NCBI RefSeq assembly: GCF_021278965.1
Contig: NZ_CP065589.1
Coordinates: forward strand, 4,717,001-4,781,000
Origin: Chryseobacterium capnotolerans
Lineage (GTDB): Bacteria > Bacteroidota > Bacteroidia > Flavobacteriales > Weeksellaceae
Length of the DNA stretch: 64,000 nucleotides
Direction: 5' to 3'
Part shown: one piece after another, positions 1 to 10,791 of the stretch
How the letters are laid out: every line of letters begins with the position of its first letter
How positions within the stretch are numbered: the stretch's first letter is position 1
Program-made: the position numbers and the translations under genes
Notes under the pieces: model-generated
Told to the model about the DNA's origin: nothing
The model's database searches: none
Seen by the model: the letters and a program-made list of their open reading frames with translations, nothing else

Positions 1-12
1 TAAATTTGGGAT

Positions 13-393
13 ATGAAAAAGCTTGAATCAAGAGAGGACATTGAGCACCTGGTAAATTCATTTTATGCTAAAGTAGTAAAGGATGAAATCATTAGTTTCT
101 TCTTCAATGATATTGCAAAAGTAGACTGGGATAAGCACCTTCCAAAAATGTATTCATTTTGGGAGTCTATTCTTTTTGGCCAGATGACCTATAAGGGAAA
201 TCCTATGGGTGTCCATTTTCCAATCAATGAAATACAGGCTATGGAGCAAAAACACTTCGACAGATGGCTGGAGCTGTGGAGAACTACCATTGAGGAGAAT
301 TTTGTAGGTGAAAACGCTGACATGGCCATCTACAAATCCGAGAATATTGCTAAACTGATGGCTTTTAAAATGGACTTAGCAAGAAGACTTTAA
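13..393 (+). CDS. Group III truncated haemoglobin
   Basis: A 126-residue all-helical haem protein of the group III (trHb3/P) family, expected to be a soluble cytoplasmic globin handling O2, NO or related ligands. The family pattern is visible: a WESILFG helix near residues 50-56, the YKGNPMGVHFPI segment around 60-71, and a probable proximal haem-ligand His81 in QKHFDRWLELW. The length matches the family (about 120-140 residues). It stands alone at the window edge and is convergent with the downstream antiporter gene. The physiological ligand cannot be told from sequence. Confidence 0.9.
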   Translation: MKKLESREDIEHLVNSFYAKVVKDEIISFFFNDIAKVDWDKHLPKMYSFWESILFGQMTYKGNPMGVHFPINEIQAMEQKHFDRWLELWRTTIEENFVGENADMAIYKSENIAKLMAFKMDLARRL

Positions 394-420
394 CGGGGTT
401 TGAGTTCACCTAGGCCTCTC

Positions 421-1491
421 TTAAGGCACAATCACTGTAAAGATATAGGCTGCCAGGTTTACCAATAAAACTGTACCATAAAGGATATTTGTTTTTCCCC
501 GACTTAGAGAAAGCATTACAATAAATACAGATAGGGAAAGCAGAATAATGTCCTTCTTATCTAATCCCAATACCAATGGGATATCATACATAATACACAC
601 CACCGAAACTGCAGGAATCGTCAATCCGATACTTGCCAGTGCTGAACCTAATGCCAGATTTAAACTGGATTGGATTTGATTGGCTCTTGCAGCACGTATT
701 GCAGCAACACCTTCGGGAAGAAGAACTACCGCAGCAATAATTACTCCTACTAAAGATTTAGGAGCCCCTACACTCTGCACCATCCCTTCAATGGTATCAG
801 AAAGTCCTTTTGCCATTAAAACAACGATGACCAAACAAACAACTAAAAAGCCAAAACTGATCAGTGTTTTAGTTAATGTAGGAATATAATGTTCTTCAGG
901 ATGTTCATCAGGAACTATAAAATAACTTCTGTGTCTTACCGTCTGTACCATCAGGAAAACACCATAGATGACCAGACAGGCAATAGATACAAAGATAAGC
1001 TGTGCCTGGTTGTAGAATGGTCCATTGACGCTTGATGTAAAATTAGGAAGAACCAGGGTAAGAATAAGAATTGAAACTGTACTCACCAAATAAGTGGTAG
1101 CAGAAGTTCTGGCAAAGAATTGTTCATGATATTTAACGCCGCCCACCAATATACAGATTCCCAAAATACCATTAAGAATAAGCATAACAGCGGCAAAAAC
1201 GGTATCTCTGGCCAGCGTGATCGCCTGATCTCCGCCGGCAACCATCAGTGAGATGATAAGCGCAACTTCAATAATGGTGATACAAAGGGCAAGGATAATT
1301 GTTCCGAAAGGCTCCCCTACTTTATGAGCTACCATTTCTGCATGGTGAACTGCAGATAAAACACTTCCAATAAGTAAAATACCTGCAATAATATCATAAA
1401 TAACGCCATTTCCCATCAGTCCGGAAAAGTAGTAACCTACCGCAAGAACAGGAAAAATATAGGTGTAATGTAAAAGTTCTTTAAGTCTCAT
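421..1491 (-). CDS. chaA: Calcium/proton antiporter, ChaA/CaCA family
   Basis: A 356-residue inner-membrane cation/proton antiporter with about eleven hydrophobic segments. Two inverted alpha-repeat regions typical of the CaCA superfamily are visible: VGEPFGTIILALCITIIEVAL near residues 57-77 and LPEGVAAIRAARANQIQSSLNLALGSALASIGLTIP in the second half, both carrying the conserved acidic residue and Asn/Ser-rich motifs. It probably exports Ca2+ (or Na+/K+) in exchange for H+. The length is near that of ChaA (about 366). The start is followed directly by a charged Arg/Lys N-terminus. Single-gene unit. Confidence 0.88.
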   Translation of the reverse strand: MRLKELLHYTYIFPVLAVGYYFSGLMGNGVIYDIIAGILLIGSVLSAVHHAEMVAHKVGEPFGTIILALCITIIEVALIISLMVAGGDQAITLARDTVFAAVMLILNGILGICILVGGVKYHEQFFARTSATTYLVSTVSILILTLVLPNFTSSVNGPFYNQAQLIFVSIACLVIYGVFLMVQTVRHRSYFIVPDEHPEEHYIPTLTKTLISFGFLVVCLVIVVLMAKGLSDTIEGMVQSVGAPKSLVGVIIAAVVLLPEGVAAIRAARANQIQSSLNLALGSALASIGLTIPAVSVVCIMYDIPLVLGLDKKDIILLSLSVFIVMLSLSRGKTNILYGTVLLVNLAAYIFTVIVP

Positions 1492-1557
1492 ATAGTGACT
1501 ACAAAATACAAAAAATCTATAATATTTTCAATATTAAAAGAAAATATTAATAATATT

Positions 1558-1896
1558 TTAATGTGGCCAGAAGTTAAAGTCCTGATAATCTGTCAACATG
1601 TGAAACAACAACCCAATGGCAACAATTCTGACGTTTCCTTTAAAAAATAACAGCAAAAAATACACCGCAATGGCATAATAAGAATGCAAAAAATGAAAAC
1701 CAATGCTTTCTCTTGATGGATCAAAAATAGGATTGGCAAAAAGATGATCCAGATCTACCAGCATTGTAGCCAATAAAATAAGATATACCTTCTTCCAGTT
1801 TTTGAGATAAAACACCAGTGCTATAAACACCGGAAACACAAAATGTAAAAAATAATGCGTGCATGTTTTGAGCAATGCAATTTCTGATGGAGCCAT
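1558..1896 (-). CDS. DUF6122 family integral membrane protein
   Basis: A 112-residue protein with three or four membrane segments and conserved His/Asp residues (HYFLHFVFP, LVDLDHLFANP, GFHFLHS, HMLTDYQDF). This is the pattern of the DUF6122 family of small Bacteroidota membrane proteins, distantly like membrane-bound metal-dependent hydrolases (YdjM-type). No function is established. It starts 21 bp after the DUF4836-like gene upstream and is probably co-transcribed with it. Confidence 0.75.
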   Translation of the reverse strand: MAPSEIALLKTCTHYFLHFVFPVFIALVFYLKNWKKVYLILLATMLVDLDHLFANPIFDPSRESIGFHFLHSYYAIAVYFLLLFFKGNVRIVAIGLLFHMLTDYQDFNFWPH

Positions 1897-1917
1897 TAAG
1901 CGATCTATATTTACCAG

Positions 1918-3155
1918 TTACCACCGTAAAATTAGGGGTAAATTTCCTTTTTTCGCTTTTATTTTCACCCAATAATCCTGTGATTTATTCCCATACAGCA
2001 CATAATCGATATCAGAAATGATTTTTTTCTCTTTGTTACTCAGTGTTTTTAAAGATGAATACAGCAGAGTACTGTTTCTGACCATGATATAGTTTTCTTG
2101 CAATAGAGGTGAAGATAATACAGGTTTTCGGGTTGATTTTATAACAACACCATCACTATTTTGGCTAATTTTATTGGGTTGAAAAGGAATTTGAGTAAAT
2201 TGGTTTTCTCCGTTGATCCACTTTTTAGACTGGAAATACCTCCATACTTTTCCAGGATCCTTACTTTGAATTTTAATACTATAATTTGGCTGTATAATCT
2301 TCTGAAAGGTCTTTTTTCAACTTCATTAAAGTTGTCATCATATTCATAGCTGATGATGGTGTCATTTACCTGTTCGAGGCTGGCAGTAGCTTTAAAAGAA
2401 GTAGCCCGTAAAGAATCGGCCATATCCTTATCTAAAAAATAAGTGAATTTTCTGAGGTTATCCTGGTCTAATTCCATTTCCAGAAAGTGGTTTCCTTTCT
2501 GAAGTTTTGAAGCAATTGAATTAAGAACTTCCTGATTTGAATTGTTTTTGATTTCAATTTCATCATCATGTAATTCAATAGAAAAGTTTTCAATTTTCTG
2601 TCCTGAGATAAAAGAAAGGCTTCCCAATGTATTTTGAATAAACTCGTCTGTATTCCGAACAGGATTTGAAGATGTGTGAAAAAGTTGTTTCTGAATAGTT
2701 TCAAAAGCAAGATCAGAAGTTCCAGCAATACAGTGATTTCCATCTATTATAATGAAATACTGATCCTTCTGAAATTTATTATTTCCATTATTCGTAAACT
2801 TTTGCTGTTTTAAAAAAGCAATGAACTTTTGAGGATCTTTAAGCTCTAAAATACTATACCATTCTGAGAACTTAGAATCTTTAATATGGAATATCTGCAA
2901 AAAATCCGGAATTCTGATTCCTGAATTTTTGAATGAAGGGGAACTTTTACTTTTCGTATCGCTTCCGGACCAGCTTGAAGGATGTGTGACCCAGCTGAAG
3001 AGGTATTGTCCCATTAGTTTCTTTGTATCGATTAAAACCACTGCATCAGCATTTCCAGGAATGTATTTGAGACGTTTGTCTTTATAAAAAGCCACAAAAT
3101 ACAACCCAACAGCGAGTAATAAAAGTAATGGGACAATAATCTTCTTCTTTTTCAT
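1918..3155 (-). CDS. DUF4836-like exported protein (frameshifted)
   Basis: Signal/anchor sequence (MKKKKIIVPLLLLLAVGLYF) followed by a domain opening with YIPGNADAVVLIDTKKLMG, similar to the DUF4836 protein next to it. The reading frame is broken at an A6 run (2312-2317 on the + strand). Adding one A joins the first 280 or so residues to a downstream frame (EKKTFQKIIQPNYSIKIQSKDPGKVW...) that aligns with its neighbour's YEYDADFNEKEVKKT...AVPNFTFAF region and gives 412 residues. The C-terminal frame as read (ending FNPIKLAKIVMVLL) is therefore probably spurious. It lies 1 bp downstream of its paralogue: a tandem duplication in one operon. Function unknown. Confidence 0.7.
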
Positions 3156-5167
3156 CTATAAGATTGGAGATTTTTTTTCTGTTTCTTTTGTTTTAAAAAC
3201 CTGGTCGAATACATCAAAGAAATACATTAGACTGTTCTCAGAAGTATCTTTGATATTATAATTCATTTCCGTTTGGATACTTTCGCCTTTTACTTCAGTT
3301 TTATAAAACAATTCTCCTACATTCTTTCTGATGGCATCCAATGTTTTTCTTTCTTTAGGGCTTTTGAATTCTTTATCTAAACCGGTTAAAAGTTTCTGAA
3401 GATCCAATCTTCCTGACAAAGGATATTTAGCGGAATCTTTTGCCCATTTTCTGGAAATATCAGATTGGTTTACTGGCAACATATTATCCGCAGAACTCAT
3501 CAGATACACAACACCATCTTTCACAGTAAAGAATAGCTGGTCTACATATCCGCCTTCTTTCTCTTCTTTAAAAGTGTATAAACTTCCTTTTTTAGAGAAT
3601 CTTTTAGACAATTTTTTATTGGCAGCCAGCATATCAAACATACGGTTCCAATAGCCTTCATTCTCTGTTGCAAAAGCAAATGTGAAGTTAGGAACAGCAA
3701 TCTCTTTGGTTTTCTTTACTTCTTTTTCATTAAAATCAGCATCATATTCGTAGTCTGTATACTCTACTTTTTTAGATTTCAACTCATTCAGAACAAAAAT
3801 TCCGTTTCCTGGGGCAATTTTGGCAATAGCTTCTTCATCCAGAATAATTTTCATGGTCTCCATGATGAGCTCCATTTCTTTTTTGTACTCATTTACTCCT
3901 GAATTTTGAAGAAGGCTGTACATCATATCAAAACATTTGGCTCCATCCACATTCATAGCATAGTAACCCACACTTTTTTCATTGATAAGTCCTAACAGTT
4001 TCTTATTTTTCTTCCCTTTATAAATAGCAGACATACTCTTCTGAATTTCAGAATTTTTATGCTGATAATTATTCACCAGTCTTACTTTATCTTTATCAAA
4101 ATAGAGATTGTATGAATGATTAGAATTATACATATTTTTGAAGAGCTGTCCATACGTATAATATTTTGTCATTTTACCATAGATTCCTTCATTTACAATT
4201 CTTCCGTAATCTGTATAAACAAAAACATCGGAATGAGCATCCCTGAATGACAACATCTCTTTAGGAACTTCAATTTCTAAATTGGAACTAAAATATTGAT
4301 CAAATCTGTCTTCCGCATTCTTTTGAACGATCTTGAAGTCTTCCCTACGGATAGAATCCTGCTCTTTCTGATAAGCTTTTTCCGCTTCTTCGTCATAAGC
4401 TTCATTAGGCGTTTCTCCCTCTTCATAAGGAACCTCTGTACTTTCTTTTTCCTTAGGATATTTGTGATGTTTTTGCAGGTATTTGATATCTTTCTGAATT
4501 CTTGCGATCTCGTTATTATTATCTTTAATACTTTCTTTCAGATACTTAATATCATCTTTCAGGTTTTTGATTTCCTCTTTATAATCAAAGGGTTTTTCCG
4601 GTTCATCAGCATAAACATCTACTGCAACAGCAGAATCAGCAACGGCAACTGCAGTACTATCTGTAACGGCCTCTTCAGCCCAAAGATCTCCTTTATAAGG
4701 TCTTGTATAGCTGATCATGCTGAGAACTGCACGGCTTCCATTCCATGCTACAAAAATATCATCATCAATGTCTACATAAGAATAGTTCTTTTTGTTGAAA
4801 ACTTCCTGTCCTTTTTTCTTCATAGAATTTACAAAATCCTGGAACTTTTCTTTATTGTCAATGATAAAATGAGTATTATATGTCTTTATAGAATCATTGA
4901 AACTTGCATAGTGATACTGAACAGCGTCATATTTAATTCCTGTTTTGGAATAGTCTGTCCATGAAGGTTTTTCTTTATCTTTTTGCTGAGTTCATGCAGC
5001 AACGGGTTCAGCTTATTCCAATTGATTTTATTATTAAGCTCTTTTCCATTGACTTCCATATAAAATACGGCATCTGATGGAAATTTCATACTATTTTGAG
5101 CAAAAGCCAGCGTAAAACCAAAGAGTACGAAAATAATTTTCTGTGTTTTTATTAGGATAGATTTCAT
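3156..5167 (-). CDS. DUF4836 family secreted protein (frameshifted)
   Basis: The protein has a signal peptide, then MKFPSDAVFYMEVNGKELNNKINWNKLNP, the typical opening of DUF4836 proteins of Bacteroidota. A T5 run at 4980-4984 (A5 in the coding strand) breaks the frame. One extra A joins LHELSKK to DKEKPSWTDYSKTGIKYDAVQYHY and on into the long downstream frame, for 670 residues. A strongly charged central stretch (residues about 190-290, rich in Lys/Glu/Asp) is a probable coiled coil. A role at the envelope is inferred only from the signal sequence. Upstream is a small lipoprotein gene and downstream its shorter paralogue; the three form an operon. Confidence 0.75.
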
Positions 5168-5184
5168 GACTATAGTTTAGAAAT

Positions 5185-5853
5185 TTATTGAAAAATAATT
5201 GTGTTTTGTATTTGCTTTTTCTGAAGGATAAGATCCAGGATATCAGCCTCCAGCTTAAGTGCTTTTTTATTAGGAGAGAGCACATAAGTACCATTGGTTT
5301 GTGATTTCACGGTACTTTCGAACTGCATGATGGAAGTATATTTTGCATCGTTAAAAACTTCCTTATCCGCCTTACTCATTTTATCATAATCTTCTTTGAA
5401 GGTATTTACTTTATTTCTTGTCAATGTCTTTTTCCCTAGATTATGGCTGTAAACCTGTGTTGGAACCATTTTCCCCATTATTTTCTGAGCTTTCAGTTTT
5501 TCCAGGCCTGCATTGATGTTTTCAATTTTTTTGAAATTACAGCTCAATTTGATAATATAGTTATCCAAATCTACGGATGTTTTCACATTGCTGATTCCGG
5601 GAGTTTCTTTGAAAATCTTTGCTGCTTCGCTGATTTTATTTTCAATTTCAGCTTTTTTGGGAACTTTTTTTCCGTTGATGGTTTCCATTTTAGAGATGGA
5701 TGCAAGTCTTGTTTTGCTCTTGCTGGCATTAAGAATAATTGTATATTCTCCTGTACCGTCTGCTTTTAAATTCACTTTATCCAGAATATCAAAACAGCTT
5801 GTCAGAAATAACAATGGGAAAAATAGAAGAAATAATTTAAGAAAATGTTTCAT
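5185..5853 (-). CDS. Hypothetical lipoprotein
   Basis: A 222-residue protein with a lipoprotein signal (LLFLTSC, lipid-anchor Cys about residue 20) followed by a domain beginning VNLKADGTGEYTIILNASKSKTRL. That opening resembles Bacteroidota lipoproteins found next to DUF4836 genes. The mature part is basic and probably alpha/beta. It is 17 bp upstream of the DUF4836 gene and likely the first gene of that three-gene envelope operon. Its function is not known. Confidence 0.6.
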   Translation of the reverse strand: MKHFLKLFLLFFPLLFLTSCFDILDKVNLKADGTGEYTIILNASKSKTRLASISKMETINGKKVPKKAEIENKISEAAKIFKETPGISNVKTSVDLDNYIIKLSCNFKKIENINAGLEKLKAQKIMGKMVPTQVYSHNLGKKTLTRNKVNTFKEDYDKMSKADKEVFNDAKYTSIMQFESTVKSQTNGTYVLSPNKKALKLEADILDLILQKKQIQNTIIFQ

Positions 5854-5983
5854 GATTGGTTTAAAGCCACAAAATTACTTAATTCTGGCCTTAAATCCTT
5901 ATGATCTTTAGTTTTTCAAATATAAATAGCTATTTTCCGGTATTTTTCAGACGGAAAATTCAACTATTTCTCGTTTTTATTTT

Positions 5984-6706
5984 TTAAATGCGTCCTTTTA
6001 AATAATCCTGTCTCAAATCCTCGTTCAGCTTTTCAATAGCATATCGCAGGCAGGTTCTTGGCATTTCTTTATAATATTCATTCAGGTAGCAGATGAGTTC
6101 CTGCTCGTTTTTATTACCCATTTCACGAAGTAACCAGCCATTGGCCTTGTGCATCAGATCATGGGTATGCTTAAGATTTCTGGTTACGAATTCCTTAGTA
6201 AGATTATAATCTCCTTTTTTAATGTAATACATAGTTCCTACCACAGCAATTCTCTTATGCCACATTTCTTCTGCTTTGGAGAGCTCTCTCAACAAGTTGT
6301 CTTTCCCAGTTTCATAGGTATATCTGCCTAGAATTTTATAACAACTGGAATCTACCAGATCCCAATTATTAACATACTGAAGATGGTTAAGATAAAACTC
6401 AATAATTTCATCTTTTACCGTTTTATCCTTTGTCTTTTCAAATTTTGAAATGAGAATAAAAAGAGCTGTTAACCGGTGTTCATGATATTTTGAAGAAAGA
6501 AGCCTACCGAGTTCTTTTAAATTGATTTTTGAGTAATATTCTTTGGCAACAGTTCTCTGATCCGGTACTTTTACTCCCAAAAACAAGTCTCCTTCTCCAT
6601 ATTCTCCTTTTCCTGTTTTGAAAAATCTTGGAAAGAATTCTGCTTTTTCAGGAATAGATAAAACTGCCAGAGCTTCCTGTATTTCTTTTACAATATCAGT
6701 ACTCAT
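5984..6706 (-). CDS. DNA alkylation repair enzyme, AlkD-like
   Basis: A 240-residue HEAT-like-repeat protein of the AlkC/AlkD DNA glycosylase family, which removes N3- and N7-alkylated purines. Family signatures include GVKVPDQRTVAKEYY (about 45-59), the NNWDLVDSSCYKILG helix with the Trp-Asp pair (about 112-126), MWHKRIAVVGTMYYIKKGDY (about 147-166) and HKANGWLLREMG (about 186-197), with catalytic-type Asp and Trp residues retained. The length is normal for AlkD (about 230). Monocistronic or co-transcribed with the downstream antiporter (20 bp apart). Confidence 0.88.
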   Translation of the reverse strand: MSTDIVKEIQEALAVLSIPEKAEFFPRFFKTGKGEYGEGDLFLGVKVPDQRTVAKEYYSKINLKELGRLLSSKYHEHRLTALFILISKFEKTKDKTVKDEIIEFYLNHLQYVNNWDLVDSSCYKILGRYTYETGKDNLLRELSKAEEMWHKRIAVVGTMYYIKKGDYNLTKEFVTRNLKHTHDLMHKANGWLLREMGNKNEQELICYLNEYYKEMPRTCLRYAIEKLNEDLRQDYLKGRI

Positions 6707-6726
6707 TAATCGTGTGATTTTTTTAA

Positions 6727-8013
6727 CTAAGCTTTATTCTCCAGAACATTATTTTCCTGCTCTTCTTCTTCCTTTACAATCTGTTTAGGGTTCGCTACTT
6801 TCGCAATAGTAAGCCCCTGAACGATAATAGAAAATACCACTACACAGTACGTAATACTTAGGATCGTCTCACTATACTCACTTTTAGGGACAGACATTGC
6901 CAATGCAATGGAAACGCCGCCACGAATTCCACCCCAAACCAATACTTTTACCGTTTGCGGGCTAAAGCTCCTTCTCAAGGAAGTAAACTTCGTAGGTCCC
7001 CAAATCGAAATAAATCTGGCAAAAAGCACTACAAAAATAGCCAGTAAACCGGGAATCATAAAGTGTTTAAGGTCTTTAATCATTAAAAGCTCAAATCCTA
7101 TGAACAAGAATAATACAGCATTCAGAATTTCGTCAATTAATTCCCAGAATTTGATAAGGTAGTCCTGGGTAACAGATTTCATTTTGAAGTTACGGTTAAA
7201 ATTCCCCATAAATAATCCTGCTGCTACCATCGTTAATGGCCCGGAAATATGCATTTGTCTTGCAATAAGATAACCACCCATCACCACAGAAAGTGTTACC
7301 AATACGGAAATAATATAATCATCTACTTCACGCATTAATCTTGAAGTAACCCATCCTAGCAGAACCCCCAATAAAAGACCTCCTCCAGCTTCATGAAGTA
7401 ATAACAACGCAATATTTTCTACTCCCAGATCTACTTCTTTTCCAACAGCTAGTTGCAGCACTACTGTAAAAACCACCACAGCCATACCATCATTAAAGAG
7501 AGATTCACCGGCTACTTTTGTTTCCAGTGATTTAGAAACTTTAGCCTGCTTCAGGACACTCAGAACAGCTACCGGATCGGTAGGAGAAATCAGCGCACCA
7601 AAAACAAGGCAGTAGATAAACGGAAGCTTAATTCCCACATATGGAAGGAGATAAAACATTCCAAAACCCACCACGAAAGTAGAAATTACAACTCCCACAG
7701 TAGAAAATATCAATACAGGCCGGAACTGTTCTTTGAGATCATTAATATTAATATGAATTCCTCCTGCAAAAAGAAGAAAATTAAGCATAGCACCCATTAG
7801 AACCTCTGTAAAATCAATACCGTTCATCAGATTATGAAGATGTCCAAATGTTCTTGGAAGTACAGTTTCTCCGAACATTACCAGAAAAATGGAAACCACA
7901 ATGGCAATCACCATGATTCCAATGGTGCTTGGAAGTTTTAAAAATCTGTAATTCAAATAGGCAAATATGGATGCTAATACGATTAATGCTGAAAATGAAT
8001 AATATAATTCCAC
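6727..8013 (-). CDS. Na+/H+ antiporter, NhaP/CPA1 family
   Basis: A 428-residue inner-membrane sodium/proton antiporter of the CPA1 family, with about twelve membrane segments. Motifs visible: LLFAGGIHININDL, GALISPTDPVAVLSVLKQAKV (the ion-binding PTDP region), GESLFNDGMAVVVF (ND motif of CPA1) and VWGGIRGGVSIALAMSVP near the C-terminus, followed by a Glu-rich cytoplasmic tail. It exports Na+ for pH and salt homeostasis. A second, separate CPA1 antiporter lies at 50.8 kb. Confidence 0.9.
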   Translation of the reverse strand: MELYYSFSALIVLASIFAYLNYRFLKLPSTIGIMVIAIVVSIFLVMFGETVLPRTFGHLHNLMNGIDFTEVLMGAMLNFLLFAGGIHININDLKEQFRPVLIFSTVGVVISTFVVGFGMFYLLPYVGIKLPFIYCLVFGALISPTDPVAVLSVLKQAKVSKSLETKVAGESLFNDGMAVVVFTVVLQLAVGKEVDLGVENIALLLLHEAGGGLLLGVLLGWVTSRLMREVDDYIISVLVTLSVVMGGYLIARQMHISGPLTMVAAGLFMGNFNRNFKMKSVTQDYLIKFWELIDEILNAVLFLFIGFELLMIKDLKHFMIPGLLAIFVVLFARFISIWGPTKFTSLRRSFSPQTVKVLVWGGIRGGVSIALAMSVPKSEYSETILSITYCVVVFSIIVQGLTIAKVANPKQIVKEEEEQENNVLENKA

Positions 8014-8036
8014 TAAGTGTTCTTTTATAAATTAAT

Positions 8037-8666
8037 TTATAAGTCTAAATAAAGGACCTTGATGTATATTTTTTGACCGTCTTTTTCCCAGATATCAAAC
8101 ATTCCGTCCTTTGAAGGCTTTGATCCTCTTGTATAATCATTTCCTATATTCAGAATATTCAGCAAAATGTATTCATCTCCTACCGAATTTACGAGATAAG
8201 CAGTTTTTTCAGACTTTCCGTCACCTGAACTTTTGATTCCATCTGCCAAAGCACGAAACTGGCTCAGATGATGCATAAAGTTATTTCCATCTTTTAAAGA
8301 ATCATAAGCTCTGAGCAAAATAAGCAGAATATCAAGGTTTGTAGGATCTTTATCATACATCGCTTTTCCCTGCTTGATACACTCTTCAAAATTGTTTTGC
8401 TTAAAAGCTTCCGCCAAACTTTTGAAGGCTTCGTCTGAGGTATTTATTTTGTCTTCTCTGAAACTCCTTCCATAGTAAAGATACTGGGCTTCTATACTAT
8501 CCAAAGACTTCGGATACCCTTTATATTTAAAAAGAAGTTTATCGTAATTGTACGGAGAATCAGACCCTTTGAGACTTTTCTCAATCGCTTTAAAATCTAT
8601 TTTTGATTTCTGGCTGAACCCAAAAACCGAAAATAGAATGAATAAAAGGAAAAAATGATATTTCAT
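8037..8666 (-). CDS. DUF4919 domain protein, secreted
   Basis: A 209-residue protein with a signal peptide (YHFFLLFILFSVFGFSQ) and a TPR-like mature region (IDFKAIEKSLKGSDSPYNYDKLLFKYKGYP...), matching the DUF4919 family of Bacteroidota periplasmic or secreted proteins. The stop of hflX overlaps its start codon by one base, so it is translationally coupled to the GTPase gene. Function unknown. Confidence 0.75.
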   Translation of the reverse strand: MKYHFFLLFILFSVFGFSQKSKIDFKAIEKSLKGSDSPYNYDKLLFKYKGYPKSLDSIEAQYLYYGRSFREDKINTSDEAFKSLAEAFKQNNFEECIKQGKAMYDKDPTNLDILLILLRAYDSLKDGNNFMHHLSQFRALADGIKSSGDGKSEKTAYLVNSVGDEYILLNILNIGNDYTRGSKPSKDGMFDIWEKDGQKIYIKVLYLDL

Positions 8667-9888
8667 TAATTGTTGTTTTCTTCCTCTTCGTCATCAAAGT
8701 ACTCGAAAAGGAAATCATTGTATGGGAACCTGGAAATATGGATCTTCATGACCTCATCATAGATCATCTTTTTCATTTCCGGGAAGTTTTCCTTCGTTAA
8801 AGCAGAAATGAAAACAGTGGGGTGCTTTGATTTAGCCATCCATGTTTTTTTCCATTCTTCGAGAGAAACGTTTTTCTTCGTACTAGGAGTCAGATCATCA
8901 TCATCCTTTTTCTCATAGCTGAAATCATCAATTTTGTTAAACACCATAATCATCGGTTTCTGATGAGCATTGATATCCATTAATATCTGATTAACAGAGT
9001 TGATATGATCTTCAAAACTTTCGTGAGAAATATCAACCACATGAATCAAAAGATCGGCTTCACGAACCTCATCCAACGTAGATTTAAATGATTCTACCAG
9101 CTGAGTAGGCAATTTTCTGATGAAACCTACCGTATCGGTAAGCAGAAACGGCAAATTCCCGATTACCACTTTTCTTACAGTGGTATCCAGTGTTGCAAAC
9201 AATTTATTTTCAGCAAAGACTTCAGATTTTGAAATAGAGTTCATCAAGGTAGACTTTCCAACGTTCGTATATCCTACCAAAGCGGCACGCACTACTTTTC
9301 CGCGGTTGTTACGCTGAGTAGCCATCTGCTTATCGATAATTTTCAGTTTATCCTTCAAGAGAGTAATTCTGTCACGAATGATACGACGGTCAGTCTCAAT
9401 CTCCGTTTCTCCGGGACCTCTCATCCCGATTCCCCCTTTCTGACGCTCCAAGTGAGTCCACATTCTGGTCAATCGAGGCAAAAGATACTGATATTGAGCC
9501 AACTCCACCTGAGTTCTCGCATAGGAAGTTTGTGCTCTTTGCGCAAAAATATCGAGAATAAGATTGGTGCGGTCTAAGATTTTAACCTCCATTTCTCTTT
9601 CTAAGTTTTTAAGCTGCGAAGGAGAAAGCTCATCGTCAAAAATTACGGTTCCGATCTCATTTTCTTTTACATATTCTTTTATCTCGAGTGCTTTTCCGCT
9701 CCCAATAAAGGTTTTGGAATCAGGCTGTGTTAATTTTTGGGTAAAGCGTTTTTGTACGGTTGCTCCTGCCGTGAAAGCTAAAAACTCAAGTTCATCCATG
9801 TACTCCACCAGTTTTTCTTCATCTTGATTTTGAGTAATAATTCCTACCAAGACCGCTTTCTCATAATTATGTTCTTTTTTTCTAGCAT
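8666..9888 (-). CDS. hflX: Ribosome-associated GTPase HflX (N-terminal frameshift)
   Basis: GTPase that binds the 50S ribosomal subunit and rescues or splits stalled ribosomes under stress. Visible: HflX N-terminal domain (FIGSGKALEIKEYV, VIFDDELSPSQLKNLE), the linker RQKGGIGMRGPGETEIETDRR, then the G domain with G1 GYTNVGKST, G3 DTVGFI and G4 NKID. The open frame as read begins at an internal TTG (9850). The natural start appears to be the ATG at 9888 (MLEKKEHNYEKAVLVG), which comes into frame if the A7 run at 9875-9881 had one more base; this gives 407 residues, the normal length. The indel is probably a sequencing error. Confidence 0.88.
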
Positions 9889-10082
9889 TAAGTTCTGTCT
9901 ATGTTTATGATTTTTACAAGATAATATTTTTCAGAAAAAAAACAAAATCAATTTTTATTTAATCACATTTTTTAATATAAATTTAAGTTTAGCTATTTAT
10001 TATTTTATAAAAAATCAATAACTTTATATAATAATTTTCTGATTTTTAAACTTTTAAATTAAAAATTAATTTCCAGAAGATC

Positions 10083-10791
10083 ATGATGACCCATATTAGA
10101 TGTATGATTATTGATGATGATGAACTGGACAGGCTGGTTCTTCAGCATTATCTTAAACAGTATGAGAATATAGAAATTGTCGCTTCTTTTGATTCGGCTG
10201 AAAAAGCAATTCCTTACCTGGAACTTCCGATTGATCTTCTGATCACCGAAACCAATTTAAAAGGCATGAGCGGACTGGAATTTCGAAAATTAGCCCATAA
10301 AATTCCTGCCTGCATATTTGTGAGTTCCCATCCTGAGCTTGCTGCTTATGTTTTCGAAATCGACACCCTGGATTTTATCACCAAGCCCCTCACTTCAGAA
10401 CGCTTCCACTACTCCATGCAGAGACTTTTCGAATTCTTCAAAGTAAAAGAAAAATGTGAATGCTATGATGCGATACTGGGACATGATTTTATTAAGATAA
10501 AAGAGAGCGGAAATATTTTTCAGGTCAGAAAAACAGATATTCTTTACCTGGAAGCTCTCAAAGACTATACACGGATCATCACTCTGGAAAAAAAAACACT
10601 GTATTCTGGATTCTTTAGGCAATCTTCTACACAAAAGCTTTTTTGACTCTTTTATCAGAATACACAGAAGCTATGCCGTTCCCAAACACCTCATCCGGGG
10701 AAAAAGCTGTCATGAAATAGAACTGATTCACGATATAAAGCTGCCCATCGGCAGAACTTACAAAAATAATCTGTCTTTCTTTGAGCCTTAA
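10083..10791 (+). CDS. LytTR-type response regulator (frameshifted), atypical receiver
   Basis: N-terminal receiver domain (acidic pocket IIDDDE at residues 9-14, conserved Lys101 in FITKPL) and C-terminal LytTR DNA-binding domain (FIKIKESGNIFQVRKTDILYLEALKDYTRI). The frame breaks at an A9 run (10588-10596). With eight A it continues KHCILDSLGNLLHKSFFDSF, then IRIHRSYAVPKHL, the expected LytTR C-terminus, and ends at 10791 for 235 residues. The usual phosphoacceptor Asp is Glu56 (DLLITETN against the usual DLIFLDIN), so it may be constitutively active or phosphorylation independent. No adjacent histidine kinase. The secreted-protein genes downstream are possible targets. Confidence 0.8.

Noticed and set aside
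4296..4964. Plus-strand open frame of 222 codons opposite the DUF4836 gene
   Set aside because: The translation is Phe/Ile/Leu-rich shadow of Lys/Glu codons, with no family features; the - strand gene has a signal peptide and paralogue.
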